64,000 nucleotides of DNA from a bacterium (lineage in GTDB: Bacteria; Actinomycetota; Acidimicrobiia; Spongiisociales; JAENVV01), in assembly GCA_024641305.1 (NCBI GenBank), contig JAHEDI010000007.1, forward strand, positions 47,664-111,663. Reading direction: 5' to 3'. Numbering within the stretch: position 1 is the stretch's first letter; each line of letters starts with the position of its first letter. This document shows positions 51,425-59,806 of this stretch, piece after piece. The notes beneath the pieces are model-generated. The model did no database searches, had not been told where the DNA came from, and saw only the letters and a program-made list of their open reading frames with translations. The translations under genes and the position numbers were made by a program.

Positions 51425-51789
51425 CCCTCCGGGAACTCCACACACGGACGAACTTCAACCCGCCCGTGCCAGGCGCCGGGAATCTGGGATGCCCACTTGA
51501 TGGCTTCGTCGAGGTCGGCACACTCAAGCAAATAGAAGCCGCCGAGGACTTCCTTGGTCTCCGCGAACGGACCGTCCGTCGTCAAAATGTCGCCACCCTT
51601 GCCACCACTGACCTTGATGGTGGTCGCTGTATTCGTGTCATGGAGCGCCTCGCCGCCGATAATTACTCCGGCGGCGCCGGCGGCCTCTCCAAACTCGTTG
51701 TATTCGGCCATGACCCGGGCCCAATCCTCTGGACTTCCCATACCCTCGGTTTCTGCGGGCGAATAGATAAGAGCTGCGTATTTGGGCAT
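51421..51789 (-). CDS. YCII/DGPF-domain protein
   Basis: MPKYAALIYSPAETEGMG...ILTTDGPFAETKEVLGGFYLLECADLDEAIKWASQIPGAWHGRVEVRPC. Confidence 0.92.
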   Translation of the reverse strand: MPKYAALIYSPAETEGMGSPEDWARVMAEYNEFGEAAGAAGVIIGGEALHDTNTATTIKVSGGKGGDILTTDGPFAETKEVLGGFYLLECADLDEAIKWASQIPGAWHGRVEVRPCVEFPEG

Positions 51790-52245
51790 GCCATCCTCCA
51801 TTTTGTTGCGGCTACCTCTGGCCACACAACGAAGACCGTCCAGGGTTTTCGACAAGGTCTTGCCGATTCTACGTTTCTGATGGCAACGATGCTCGAGACT
51901 GCCGAACACCCGACGAAATTAGCTTGCGCTATGACCGGTGGGACGACGAAGCTGTGATTACGGCACATCCCGGTGCCTTCGCACGGAAAGGAGACCTGAA
52001 TGTTGATTGGAACACATGTCTCCGGCCGCCGCCTTAACGCCTGCTGATAGCTGGCCCGAGTCCGGCCCGGACACTTTCAGAGGTTCCTCCTCAGCGTCGG
52101 GCATACAACTGTCCGACCGTCCCAGAAAGGAGAACACGATGTTTGTTCGTGTTCAGGACCTGCCAGATTTCCAACGGCAACGGTTGGCTGTACGCCATCC
52201 GCCGTGGGAAAGACCCGCCAGGTTCCGACCCCATCGAAGGAAGTA

Positions 52246-52285
52246 ACTCAAGGGGCCGCCGCCAATAGGTAGCCGCCCCTTGAGT
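52246..52285. terminator. Hairpin upstream of the PPOX-family gene (possible terminator/attenuator)
   Basis: Perfect 11-bp stem ACTCAAGGGGC(52246-52256)/GCCCCTTGAGT(52275-52285). Confidence 0.5.
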
Positions 52286-52296
52286 AAACTTGCTCC

Positions 52297-52722
52297 ATGA
52301 CCTGGGATGAATTTGTCGTCGGAGCAAGAGCTGTGAGCTGGTTGGCCTATCTCGGGACGGCTAGCACCGACGGGCGGCCCCATGTCGCACCGGTGTCGCC
52401 CGGTTTCACCAAGGACACAATCTGGTTTGCCACCCGGACCGGGAGCCGCAAGTTTCGCAATTTGGTCGAAAACCCGCGAACGTCATTTCACTGGCCGGTT
52501 GGCGGCACCGAGGGCCCCGGTGAGTTGTTCGCCGAAGGGGACGCCCACTTGCATACCTCAGAGGCCGATCGACGGCGCCTATGGACGGAAGCCAACCTTC
52601 CCTTTGACCCCGCCAACTTTTTCGGCAGCCCAGAAACACCCGACCTGGCGTTCGTCGAAACAAGGGTCACTTCAGCATCCATCCTCGGTCCAGACTTTCA
52701 CCGTTCCTTTTACCGACCATGA
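52297..52722 (+). CDS. Pyridoxamine 5'-phosphate oxidase-family (FMN-binding split barrel) protein
   Basis: AVSWLAYLGTASTDGRPHVAPVSPGFTKDTIWFATRTGSRKFRNLVENPRTSFHW. Confidence 0.87.
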   Translation: MTWDEFVVGARAVSWLAYLGTASTDGRPHVAPVSPGFTKDTIWFATRTGSRKFRNLVENPRTSFHWPVGGTEGPGELFAEGDAHLHTSEADRRRLWTEANLPFDPANFFGSPETPDLAFVETRVTSASILGPDFHRSFYRP

Positions 52723-54122
52723 CAGGCGGGATGTCTTCTGACGAGTTCCGTAGATATGGGAAGGAACTCATTGACTGGGTGGCTGACTACTACGAGAAAG
52801 TGGAATCGCTTCCCGTAACCCCGACAGTGCAGCCGGGTGCCATCCGCGCTCTCCTGCCTCCCAACGCTCCGGAAGGCCCTGAACCATTTGCAGAAATCAT
52901 CGAGGATCTGGACCGTGTGGTGATGCCAGGGATCACGCATTGGCAGTCACCGAATTGGTTTGCCTATTTTCCCGGCGATTCCTCGTTTCCAGCCATTCTC
53001 GGAGAGTTGGTATCCGCCGGTCTCGCTCAGCAAGGCATGCTCTGGTCGACGAGTCCCGCGACCACCGAGATCGAATCTCACATGATGGATTGGCTTGTAG
53101 ATCTCCTCGGGCTTCCCGAGGCCTGGAAGACCACCGGACCAGGCGGCGGCGTCATCCAGATGAGCGCATCGGACTCGACGCACACCGCGCTGGTGGTGGC
53201 CCGTCAGCTTGCCCAACAATCCACCTCTCTTGACAACATCGTCGCGTACGCCTCTTCGCAGGCTCACAGTTCAATCGAAAAAGGGGCCCGAGTTGCCGGA
53301 TACCGACACTTTCGAGCGATCGGAGTCGACGACCACTTCGCCATGCGGCCCGATTTGTTGGTCGAAGCGATAATTTCGGACCGCCGGGCCGGGCTACTGC
53401 CCGCCTTTGTTTGTTCGGCGGTTGGAACCACCGGGACAACGGCCGTCGACCCGGTCCGTGCGATCGGTGAGATTGCCCGCAGCGAAGGCATGTGGCATCA
53501 CGTCGACGCCGCCTATGCCGGCTCCGCCATGATCTGTCCGGAATTCCGGATTCATCAGGATGGGCTCGAGCTGGCCGACTCGTATGTGTTCAATCCGCAC
53601 AAGTGGATGTTTGTGAACTTTGACGCATCGGCGTTTTATGTCGCCGACCGGCGGCCACTCATCGAAACACTGAGCATCCTGCCGCCCTACCTGCAAGACG
53701 CCGCGTCACAATCGGGAGCGGTGATCGACTATCGAGACTGGCATGTCCCGCTTGGACGACGGTTTCGCGCTTTGAAACTCTGGTTCACATTGCGCTCGTA
53801 CGGTGCCGAAGGAATCCGGACCAAGATTCGCGAACACGTGGCCGCCGCCCGGTCTCTGACGGCTCAACTCGAAGGTGACGCTCGATTCGAATTGGTAGCC
53901 CCCACCCTCTTCGCCCTGGTCAGTTTTCGCCATGTGGATGGTGACCCACCCACTGACCGGCTAGCAGCCCGCGTCAATGAATCGGGCCGGGCTTACCTCA
54001 CTGCTTCGAAGCTGCCGGGCGGATCTTCGTTCATTCGGATATCCATCGGGCAAACCAACACAACCCAGCACCACGTCGATGAGTTGTGGACATTGATCGA
54101 TGAGATGGCAGATCCGGCGTAA
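52719..54122 (+). CDS. Pyridoxal-dependent decarboxylase (aromatic-L-amino-acid decarboxylase family)
   Basis: HWQSPNWFAYFPGDSSFPAILGELVSAGL, WHHVDAAYAGSAMICPEFR, DSYVFNPHKWMFVNFDASAFYV. Confidence 0.94.
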   Translation: MTGGMSSDEFRRYGKELIDWVADYYEKVESLPVTPTVQPGAIRALLPPNAPEGPEPFAEIIEDLDRVVMPGITHWQSPNWFAYFPGDSSFPAILGELVSAGLAQQGMLWSTSPATTEIESHMMDWLVDLLGLPEAWKTTGPGGGVIQMSASDSTHTALVVARQLAQQSTSLDNIVAYASSQAHSSIEKGARVAGYRHFRAIGVDDHFAMRPDLLVEAIISDRRAGLLPAFVCSAVGTTGTTAVDPVRAIGEIARSEGMWHHVDAAYAGSAMICPEFRIHQDGLELADSYVFNPHKWMFVNFDASAFYVADRRPLIETLSILPPYLQDAASQSGAVIDYRDWHVPLGRRFRALKLWFTLRSYGAEGIRTKIREHVAAARSLTAQLEGDARFELVAPTLFALVSFRHVDGDPPTDRLAARVNESGRAYLTASKLPGGSSFIRISIGQTNTTQHHVDELWTLIDEMADPA

Positions 54123-54183
54123 CGCCCGTTACCGTCGTAGCCGACCGAGACGCCGGATCCTTCCTGGTAGAACCCGGACCTAT

Positions 54184-54561
54184 CTAGAAGATCCAGACTG
54201 CCAAGAACGCCATTGCGATTGCCAGGACGACTACGGCGGCAGTCGCCCACCAGGTCGTCCTCGATTCCATCCGTGAACCAAGTTTTGATGACCGGTTGCT
54301 GATCCAAGCGAACCAGGTTCCGAAAATCCCGGTTGAAAGGGCCGACAAGCCGAGTCGCCATCCCTCATGCAAGTTTTCCACGACATATTCCGTGCCGAAG
54401 AAGTTGACGATCGCATTGGCAGGATGGAAGAACAGGTAGACGGCGACGGCGCCGATCACGGCTGCGATCGACCCGATGAGCCAGTCCATCCTTCGATACT
54501 CCGACTTCGAAGTGACCGATTTCGGCGATCGAACGTCGGGACGGTTCTGAAGCGTGGTCAT
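54184..54561 (-). CDS. Small membrane protein of unknown function
   Basis: 3-4 TM segments; SIAAVIGAVAVYLFFHPANAIVNFFGTEYVVENLHEGWRLGLSALSTGIFGTWFAWISN. Confidence 0.6.
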   Translation of the reverse strand: MTTLQNRPDVRSPKSVTSKSEYRRMDWLIGSIAAVIGAVAVYLFFHPANAIVNFFGTEYVVENLHEGWRLGLSALSTGIFGTWFAWISNRSSKLGSRMESRTTWWATAAVVVLAIAMAFLAVWIF

Positions 54562-54719
54562 GGCAAACCTCCCTTGCTCAAGCTTCGCTTCAACAGTACG
54601 AGCAGGACGCTCGGCCGACCAGGGTACGAAGACCAATCCGCGGATCGGGGTCAAAACAACCGCCAGTAGCCGGACGGGAGATCCACAATCGCACTAGGTT
54701 CGACTCCGAGGAGGTTGCA

Positions 54720-56354
54720 ATGCGGACCGTTTCGATCGTGCTGATTATTGGCATGATGATTCTTGGGTCGACTGCGGGAGCGCTGGCCACCGCCACCGAC
54801 CCCGGGGGCACCTTCTGGGACGACGACGGAAACACTCACGAAGCCCAGATCGAAGCCATTGCCGCTGCACGGATAACCTTGGGCTGTGACGCCGATCTGT
54901 ACTGCCCCGGTCAGGTAGTCACTCGCGGCCAGATGGCCGCATTCTTGAAGCGCGCTTTTCCTATCTCTAGCGCTTCGGCCGACCATTTCGATGACGATGA
55001 CGATTCCACGTTTGAGAACGACATCAACGCCCTGGCAGACGCCGGAATCACCGTTGGATGTGGAGTACGTTCCTACTGCCCGGATCGCCCTGTCACCCGG
55101 GGTGAAATGGCCGCCTTCCTTGCGCGAGTTCTTGAATTGCCGGGTGGGCCTGAACGTTTCGTCGACGACAACGAATCAATCTTCGAGAACGACATCAACG
55201 CGATTGCCGCCGCCGGCATCACCCTGGGGTGTAACGCAGAAGGAGACCACTTCTGCCCATTCGCCCCGATCAGACGCGATCAGATGGCCTCGTTTCTCGC
55301 CCGGGCCTTGCACCTTTCTCCGTTGCCTGCCGCCCAGCGGCCCAGCTTCACGGTCACGTTTACTGGCGATATTCTTCTGCATTTGCCCGTCGACTCTGCG
55401 GCCGCCCGTTATGGCCTCGACTCGGGGAAGAAGTATGACTTCGAGCCAATGTTTGCAGCCATCAAACCGATCATCAGTGCCGCCGACCTGGCGCTGTGTC
55501 ACCTCGAAGTGCCGCTCCACCCCGACTCCATCAACCTCTCCGGTTATCCGGCGTTTCAGGGTCCCGCCGAGATTGCCGATGCCATCGTGGCGGCCGGCTA
55601 CGAGGGGTGCTCTGTCGCTTCAAACCACTCGTACGACAGGGGCGTCACGGGCGTGTTCAACACCCTTGACGTGATGACATCTCGCCGACTCGGCTACGAC
55701 GGGATGGCGTACGACTCGGCGGATCGCCTGGCAGCCCAGATGTACGAAGTGGGCAACGTCACGGTCGCCCACCTGTCCTACGCCGAATGGCTCAACGGCC
55801 TAAAGGTACCGGCTGACAAACCATGGTTGGTGAACCTTATCGACCCTGCCGTAATCATCGGCGACGCCGAGCGAGCCAAAGCAGAGGGCGCTGACGTCGT
55901 CCTCGTAAGTCTGCACTGGGGCACTGAATACCAGGTAGACCCGACCGCCAACCAGACCCGAATCGGCAAGCTCCTAACGAACGCCGACGCCGTCGATCTC
56001 GTCGTCGGGCACCACGCCCATGTGGTCCAACCGATTGGTCAATACGGTTCCGAATACGTCGTCTACGGACTCGGGAACTCGCTGTCGAACCAATTGTGGA
56101 GCGCCCAAACCACCGACGGGGTTCTCGTAACCGTTGAGATGGCTCTGCGCCAGGGAGATTGGATGCCCCGCAAGGTCACCTTCACACCCACCTGGGTTCA
56201 AGCTGGCTCGTACAAAATCCTCCCGGTCGCCGAAACGCTCAATGCCGGAGGAGTCTCCTCATCGCTGAGGAGTCAACTCCTCGGCTCGTGGAAACGAACA
56301 ATGGAAAGAATCTACCGACTCGGCGCCGATGTGTCACCGACAGCAGCTCCGTAG
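54720..56354 (+). CDS. Exported protein with three SLH-like repeats fused to a CapA (PgsA-like) metallophosphatase domain
   Basis: Three repeats ending ...ITLGC/ITVGC...CP...RGQMAAFLxRA; then FTGDILLHLPVDSAA...VVGHHAHVVQPIGQYGSEYVVYGLGN. Confidence 0.88.
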   Translation: MRTVSIVLIIGMMILGSTAGALATATDPGGTFWDDDGNTHEAQIEAIAAARITLGCDADLYCPGQVVTRGQMAAFLKRAFPISSASADHFDDDDDSTFENDINALADAGITVGCGVRSYCPDRPVTRGEMAAFLARVLELPGGPERFVDDNESIFENDINAIAAAGITLGCNAEGDHFCPFAPIRRDQMASFLARALHLSPLPAAQRPSFTVTFTGDILLHLPVDSAAARYGLDSGKKYDFEPMFAAIKPIISAADLALCHLEVPLHPDSINLSGYPAFQGPAEIADAIVAAGYEGCSVASNHSYDRGVTGVFNTLDVMTSRRLGYDGMAYDSADRLAAQMYEVGNVTVAHLSYAEWLNGLKVPADKPWLVNLIDPAVIIGDAERAKAEGADVVLVSLHWGTEYQVDPTANQTRIGKLLTNADAVDLVVGHHAHVVQPIGQYGSEYVVYGLGNSLSNQLWSAQTTDGVLVTVEMALRQGDWMPRKVTFTPTWVQAGSYKILPVAETLNAGGVSSSLRSQLLGSWKRTMERIYRLGADVSPTAAP

Positions 56355-56441
56355 CTTCTCCAATCAGGATGTTGACTCAAGCGTTTCATATCGCAGCCGA
56401 TGTACACTGCAAGTCACAACTGAGATCAAGCTACAACTTGA

Positions 56442-56610
56442 AGCGCCTGACCCCGTCTAGGGGTGACGAGGAGGAGAATCATCGAAAGCGACCCCGGTCG
56501 CGTCGGCGGATGTTCTCCCGGCCGCTCACGGTCGTAACGCTGGTGGACAAAACCCGACGGCAACGCCGGGGACAATTCTCACCGCGACGTGAGGGGATCT
56601 ACCAAAGGTC
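56442..56610 (+). ncRNA. glmS-type self-cleaving ribozyme (glucosamine-6-phosphate responsive); 3' boundary approximate
   Basis: A|GCGCCTGAC, TGACGAGGAGGAGAATCATCGA, GTCGGCGGATGTTCTCCCGGC match the conserved glmS ribozyme core in order, directly upstream of glmS. Confidence 0.9.
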
Positions 56611-56650
56611 CCGTTCTTTCGCTTGATCCGCACCCAAGGAGACTCTGCAC

Positions 56651-58483
56651 ATGTGCGGAATTGTTGGCTATGTCGGCTCAAAGCCGGCTCAATCAGTACT
56701 GGTAAACGGACTAGCTCGCCTCGAATATCGGGGTTATGACTCTGCCGGCATCGCCATCATGGGAGATGACGGCATCGGCGTCACCCGAACCGCCGGCCGC
56801 ATCGCCGATCTTGTATCGGTGATCAACAGCGAGCAAGGATCGTATGCGGGTTCGGTCGGAATCGGCCACACCCGGTGGGCTACCCACGGCGCTCCGGTCA
56901 CCAAGAACGCCCATCCCCATCAAGATTGTTCGGCCACCGTAGCGGTCGTTCACAACGGGATCATCGAGAACTACATCCAACTGCGCGACGAGCTGATCGC
57001 GCAGGGACACACGTTCACATCCGATACGGACACCGAAGTCCTCGCTCACATGGTCGAGCGGATGGGAGATCAACCGCTCGAACTGGTTGTTCGCAACATC
57101 ATGGAGAAAGCCGAAGGTGCCCTGGCGATCGGCGTAGTGAGAGCCTCAGATCCCGAACTGGTGGTGGCCGCCCGCCGGGGTAGCCCGTTGGTCATCGGGC
57201 TTGGCGAGGACGAGAACTTCCTGGCATCTGACATCCCAGCGATTCTGGAGCACACCAGGCGAATCGCCATCGTCGGCGATGACAACGTCGTCTCCCTCCG
57301 ATCTTCCGGTATTGCCATCACTGATCTGGCCGGGAATCCGGTCGAACCGATTGTCAGGGAGATCGAGTGGGATCTTGAATCCGCCGAACGAGGCGGATAC
57401 GACGACTTCATGCTGAAGGAAATCTTCGAGCAACCAACAGCACTCAGGGACACACTGGCGGGTCGGATCGACGAGCACCATCGAATCCACCTTCCGGAAC
57501 TCGATCTGACTGCACGTGAGGCTCGCGCCATCGACAAAGTCTTCGTGGTTGCCTGCGGCACGTCGTACCATGCCGGGTTGATGGCGAAGTACGCGATCGA
57601 GCGCTGGACCCGACTCCCGGTCGAGATCGACATCGCTTCCGAATTCCGATATCGCGATCCGGTCCTCGACGACCGCACGATGGTCATCGGTATGAGCCAG
57701 TCTGGCGAGACTGCCGACACGTTGGCCGCCCTTGAGTATGCTCAGGCCCAGGGAGCCTATGTTGTGGCGACCACCAATGTCGTGGACTCATCGATGGCAA
57801 GAGTCGCCGACGCTGTGTTGTACACCAGAGCGGGTCCCGAAATCGGAGTGGCATCGACCAAGACCTTCGTATGCCAACTCGTACTCATGCAGCTACTCGG
57901 CCTATACCTGGGACAAATTCGCGGCGCACTCGACGGAGCCACGATCGAACTCATGGCCAAGTCGGTCCGGGCACTGCCCGAGCAAGTGGAACAACTCCTT
58001 GAGCATGCCGACGACATCATGGCCATGGCCCGCAAATACAAAGACGTCAAAGACGTTTTCTTCTTGGGGCGGGGGGCTTCGTTCCCCATCGCCCTTGAAG
58101 GGGCACTCAAGCTCAAAGAGATTGCCTACGTGCGAGCTGAAGGTTATCCGGCCGGTGAGATGAAACACGGACCGATCGCCCTCATCGAGAAGGGCGTCTT
58201 GGTGATCGGAGTCGCAACGAGCAGTCACCTGCATGCCAAGACACTGTCCAACATGGAGGAGGTCAAAGCCCGTTCGGCAACCTTGCTCATGGTGCTGACC
58301 GAAGGTGACATTGATGGACAGCGGATGGCCGACGACATCGCCTGGGTTCCGCATGCTCCTGAGCTGATCGCACCGGTGACCGCGGTCATTCCGCTTCAGT
58401 TGTTTGCGTATGCCATTTCCAAAGCCAGAGGGTTAGACGTCGACAAACCCCGAAACCTGGCCAAAACCGTCACGGTTGAATAA
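56651..58483 (+). CDS. glmS: Glutamine-fructose-6-phosphate aminotransferase (isomerizing)
   Basis: MCGIVGYVGSKPAQSVLVNGLARLEYRGYDSAGIA, GIGHTRWATHG, two SIS domains, C-terminal KPRNLAKTVTVE. Confidence 0.98.
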   Translation: MCGIVGYVGSKPAQSVLVNGLARLEYRGYDSAGIAIMGDDGIGVTRTAGRIADLVSVINSEQGSYAGSVGIGHTRWATHGAPVTKNAHPHQDCSATVAVVHNGIIENYIQLRDELIAQGHTFTSDTDTEVLAHMVERMGDQPLELVVRNIMEKAEGALAIGVVRASDPELVVAARRGSPLVIGLGEDENFLASDIPAILEHTRRIAIVGDDNVVSLRSSGIAITDLAGNPVEPIVREIEWDLESAERGGYDDFMLKEIFEQPTALRDTLAGRIDEHHRIHLPELDLTAREARAIDKVFVVACGTSYHAGLMAKYAIERWTRLPVEIDIASEFRYRDPVLDDRTMVIGMSQSGETADTLAALEYAQAQGAYVVATTNVVDSSMARVADAVLYTRAGPEIGVASTKTFVCQLVLMQLLGLYLGQIRGALDGATIELMAKSVRALPEQVEQLLEHADDIMAMARKYKDVKDVFFLGRGASFPIALEGALKLKEIAYVRAEGYPAGEMKHGPIALIEKGVLVIGVATSSHLHAKTLSNMEEVKARSATLLMVLTEGDIDGQRMADDIAWVPHAPELIAPVTAVIPLQLFAYAISKARGLDVDKPRNLAKTVTVE

Positions 58484-58484
58484 A

Positions 58485-58523
58485 ACTCTGGCTGGGCCGG
58501 GCGAAACCCGGTCCAGCCAGAGT
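58485..58523. terminator. Terminator hairpin between glmS and the convergent usp gene
   Basis: ACTCTGGCTGGGCCGGG-CGAAA-CCCGGTCCAGCCAGAGT, 17-bp stem with one G:U. Confidence 0.8.
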
Positions 58524-58550
58524 CAGCGTTCAGTCGATTGGTAGTCGCTA

Positions 58551-58967
58551 CTAGACGGCCGGGTCGTGAACGCGGACGGTCACCACCGGGCATGGCGCTT
58601 CCATAATGATCGCCTGGGCGTTACTTCCCAGGATGAGCTTGCCGAGGCTCGATCGTCGTCTGACCCCGATCACAATCAAGTCTGCCGCTTCCGATCTGGC
58701 GACATCAACGATATCTTCAACCGGCTTGTTTCCAAGCACGAGGCCGGCCAGACGGAAGTTCGAGATACCTTCGTCGCGCAGTCGCTGTTCGATCCGCTCT
58801 CCCGCCTCGCGGTAGGCAATCACATCTTCGTCCTTGTCGTGATCACCGCCCCGTGCGGAGTGAATAATCACCAGCCGCGCGTCACTACGCTTTGCTTCGG
58901 CGATCGCCCAGTCGAGGGCCACCTTGCCTTCGCCAGTCAATACAAACCCAACCACGATTGTGCTCAT
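58551..58967 (-). CDS. Universal stress protein (UspA family)
   Basis: STIVVGFVLTGEGKVALDWAIAEAKRSDARLVIIHSA...VIGVRRRSSLGKLILGSNAQAIIMEAPCPVVTV. Confidence 0.92.
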   Translation of the reverse strand: MSTIVVGFVLTGEGKVALDWAIAEAKRSDARLVIIHSARGGDHDKDEDVIAYREAGERIEQRLRDEGISNFRLAGLVLGNKPVEDIVDVARSEAADLIVIGVRRRSSLGKLILGSNAQAIIMEAPCPVVTVRVHDPAV

Positions 58968-59079
58968 CAAGATCCTCTCGTTGTCGTTCATTCTCGTCAC
59001 TTCATTTCCCGCATGCGTCCTTTCTCGCCATCTACACGTAGCCAGGGTTCGAAGTCCGACTCGGTGTCATACTGGGCAG

Positions 59080-59730
59080 GTGCAAAGAACTGTTCGCGCG
59101 TTCATCTACGGCTACTTCCGAGACGAAGCTGCTGCCCCAACTGTCGCAACGATTGCCGATCAGCTCTCTCTTTCGACCTCAGCGGTGGAAGAAGCCCTTG
59201 AGAGACTCGCCGAATCACATGCCATCGTGTTACAGCCAGGAACCCACACGATATGGATGGCTCATCCTTTCTCAGGGATCCCGACCGACTACACCGCAAC
59301 CGTGGCAGACCGGACCTGGTTCGCTAACTGCGGGTGGGACTCGATCGCCATCCTGGCGTTGCTCGGAGATGGAACGTTCGCCTCAAAAGATCCACTCACC
59401 GGGGCGACCAACCAGTGGACCGTCAAAGGCGGCGCCATCGTTCCCGACGGCGTTGTGCATTTCCTGGTGCCAGCCCGACAGTTCTGGGACGACATCGGCT
59501 ACACCTGAGGCAACATTATGGCCTTCCGGTCGGAAGGCGATATCAAACTATGGGTACAGTCACGAGGAACCGAAATCGGGGCAATCGTAGATATGCAAAC
59601 CGTGTTTCAATTAGGCCATGATTGGTATTCGGGGCGGTTCGACCCAAACTGGGACCGCCCTGACGCCGATGACGTCGTTTCTATGTTTGCCTCGCTCGGA
59701 CTAACCGGCCCATTCTGGTCACTGGGCTAG
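59080..59730 (+). CDS. MerB (organomercurial/alkylmercury lyase)-family protein, candidate selenoprotein with Sec encoded by TGA at 59506-59508
   Basis: ORFs 58924..59508 and 59518..59730 share one frame, separated only by TGA. Joined (216 aa): HPFSGIPTDYTATVADRTWFANCGWDSIAILALLG...FLVPARQFWDDIGYT[U]GNIMAFRSEGDIKLW...LGLTGPFWSLG. GTG start inferred at 59080. Confidence 0.88.
59506..59538 (+). promoter_or_regulatory. Candidate bacterial SECIS element: recoded UGA plus downstream hairpin GCCTTCC-GGTC-GGAAGGC
   Basis: Perfect 7-bp stem 59521-59527/59532-59538, apical loop GGUC starting 20 nt after the UGA (19-nt spacer). Confidence 0.85.
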
Positions 59731-59806
59731 CTGGGCCCCGGTATGGTCCAACCCATCATGGGGGCGAAACGCTATACCCGCCCGGACATGCGACCATAAT
59801 CACCAG

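Noticed and set aside
56360-56626. ORF 56159..56626 as a coding gene upstream of glmS
   Set aside because: Overlaps the end of the CapA gene out of frame and then covers the glmS ribozyme; composition is not protein-like.
59080-59730. Interpreting the split MerB-like gene as a nonsense pseudogene or two separate genes
   Set aside because: Only one stop interrupts the frame. It is TGA at a catalytic Cys column, followed by a SECIS-like GGUC hairpin at proper spacing, and selA/selB are present. The downstream 70-aa ORF alone has no sensible start context.
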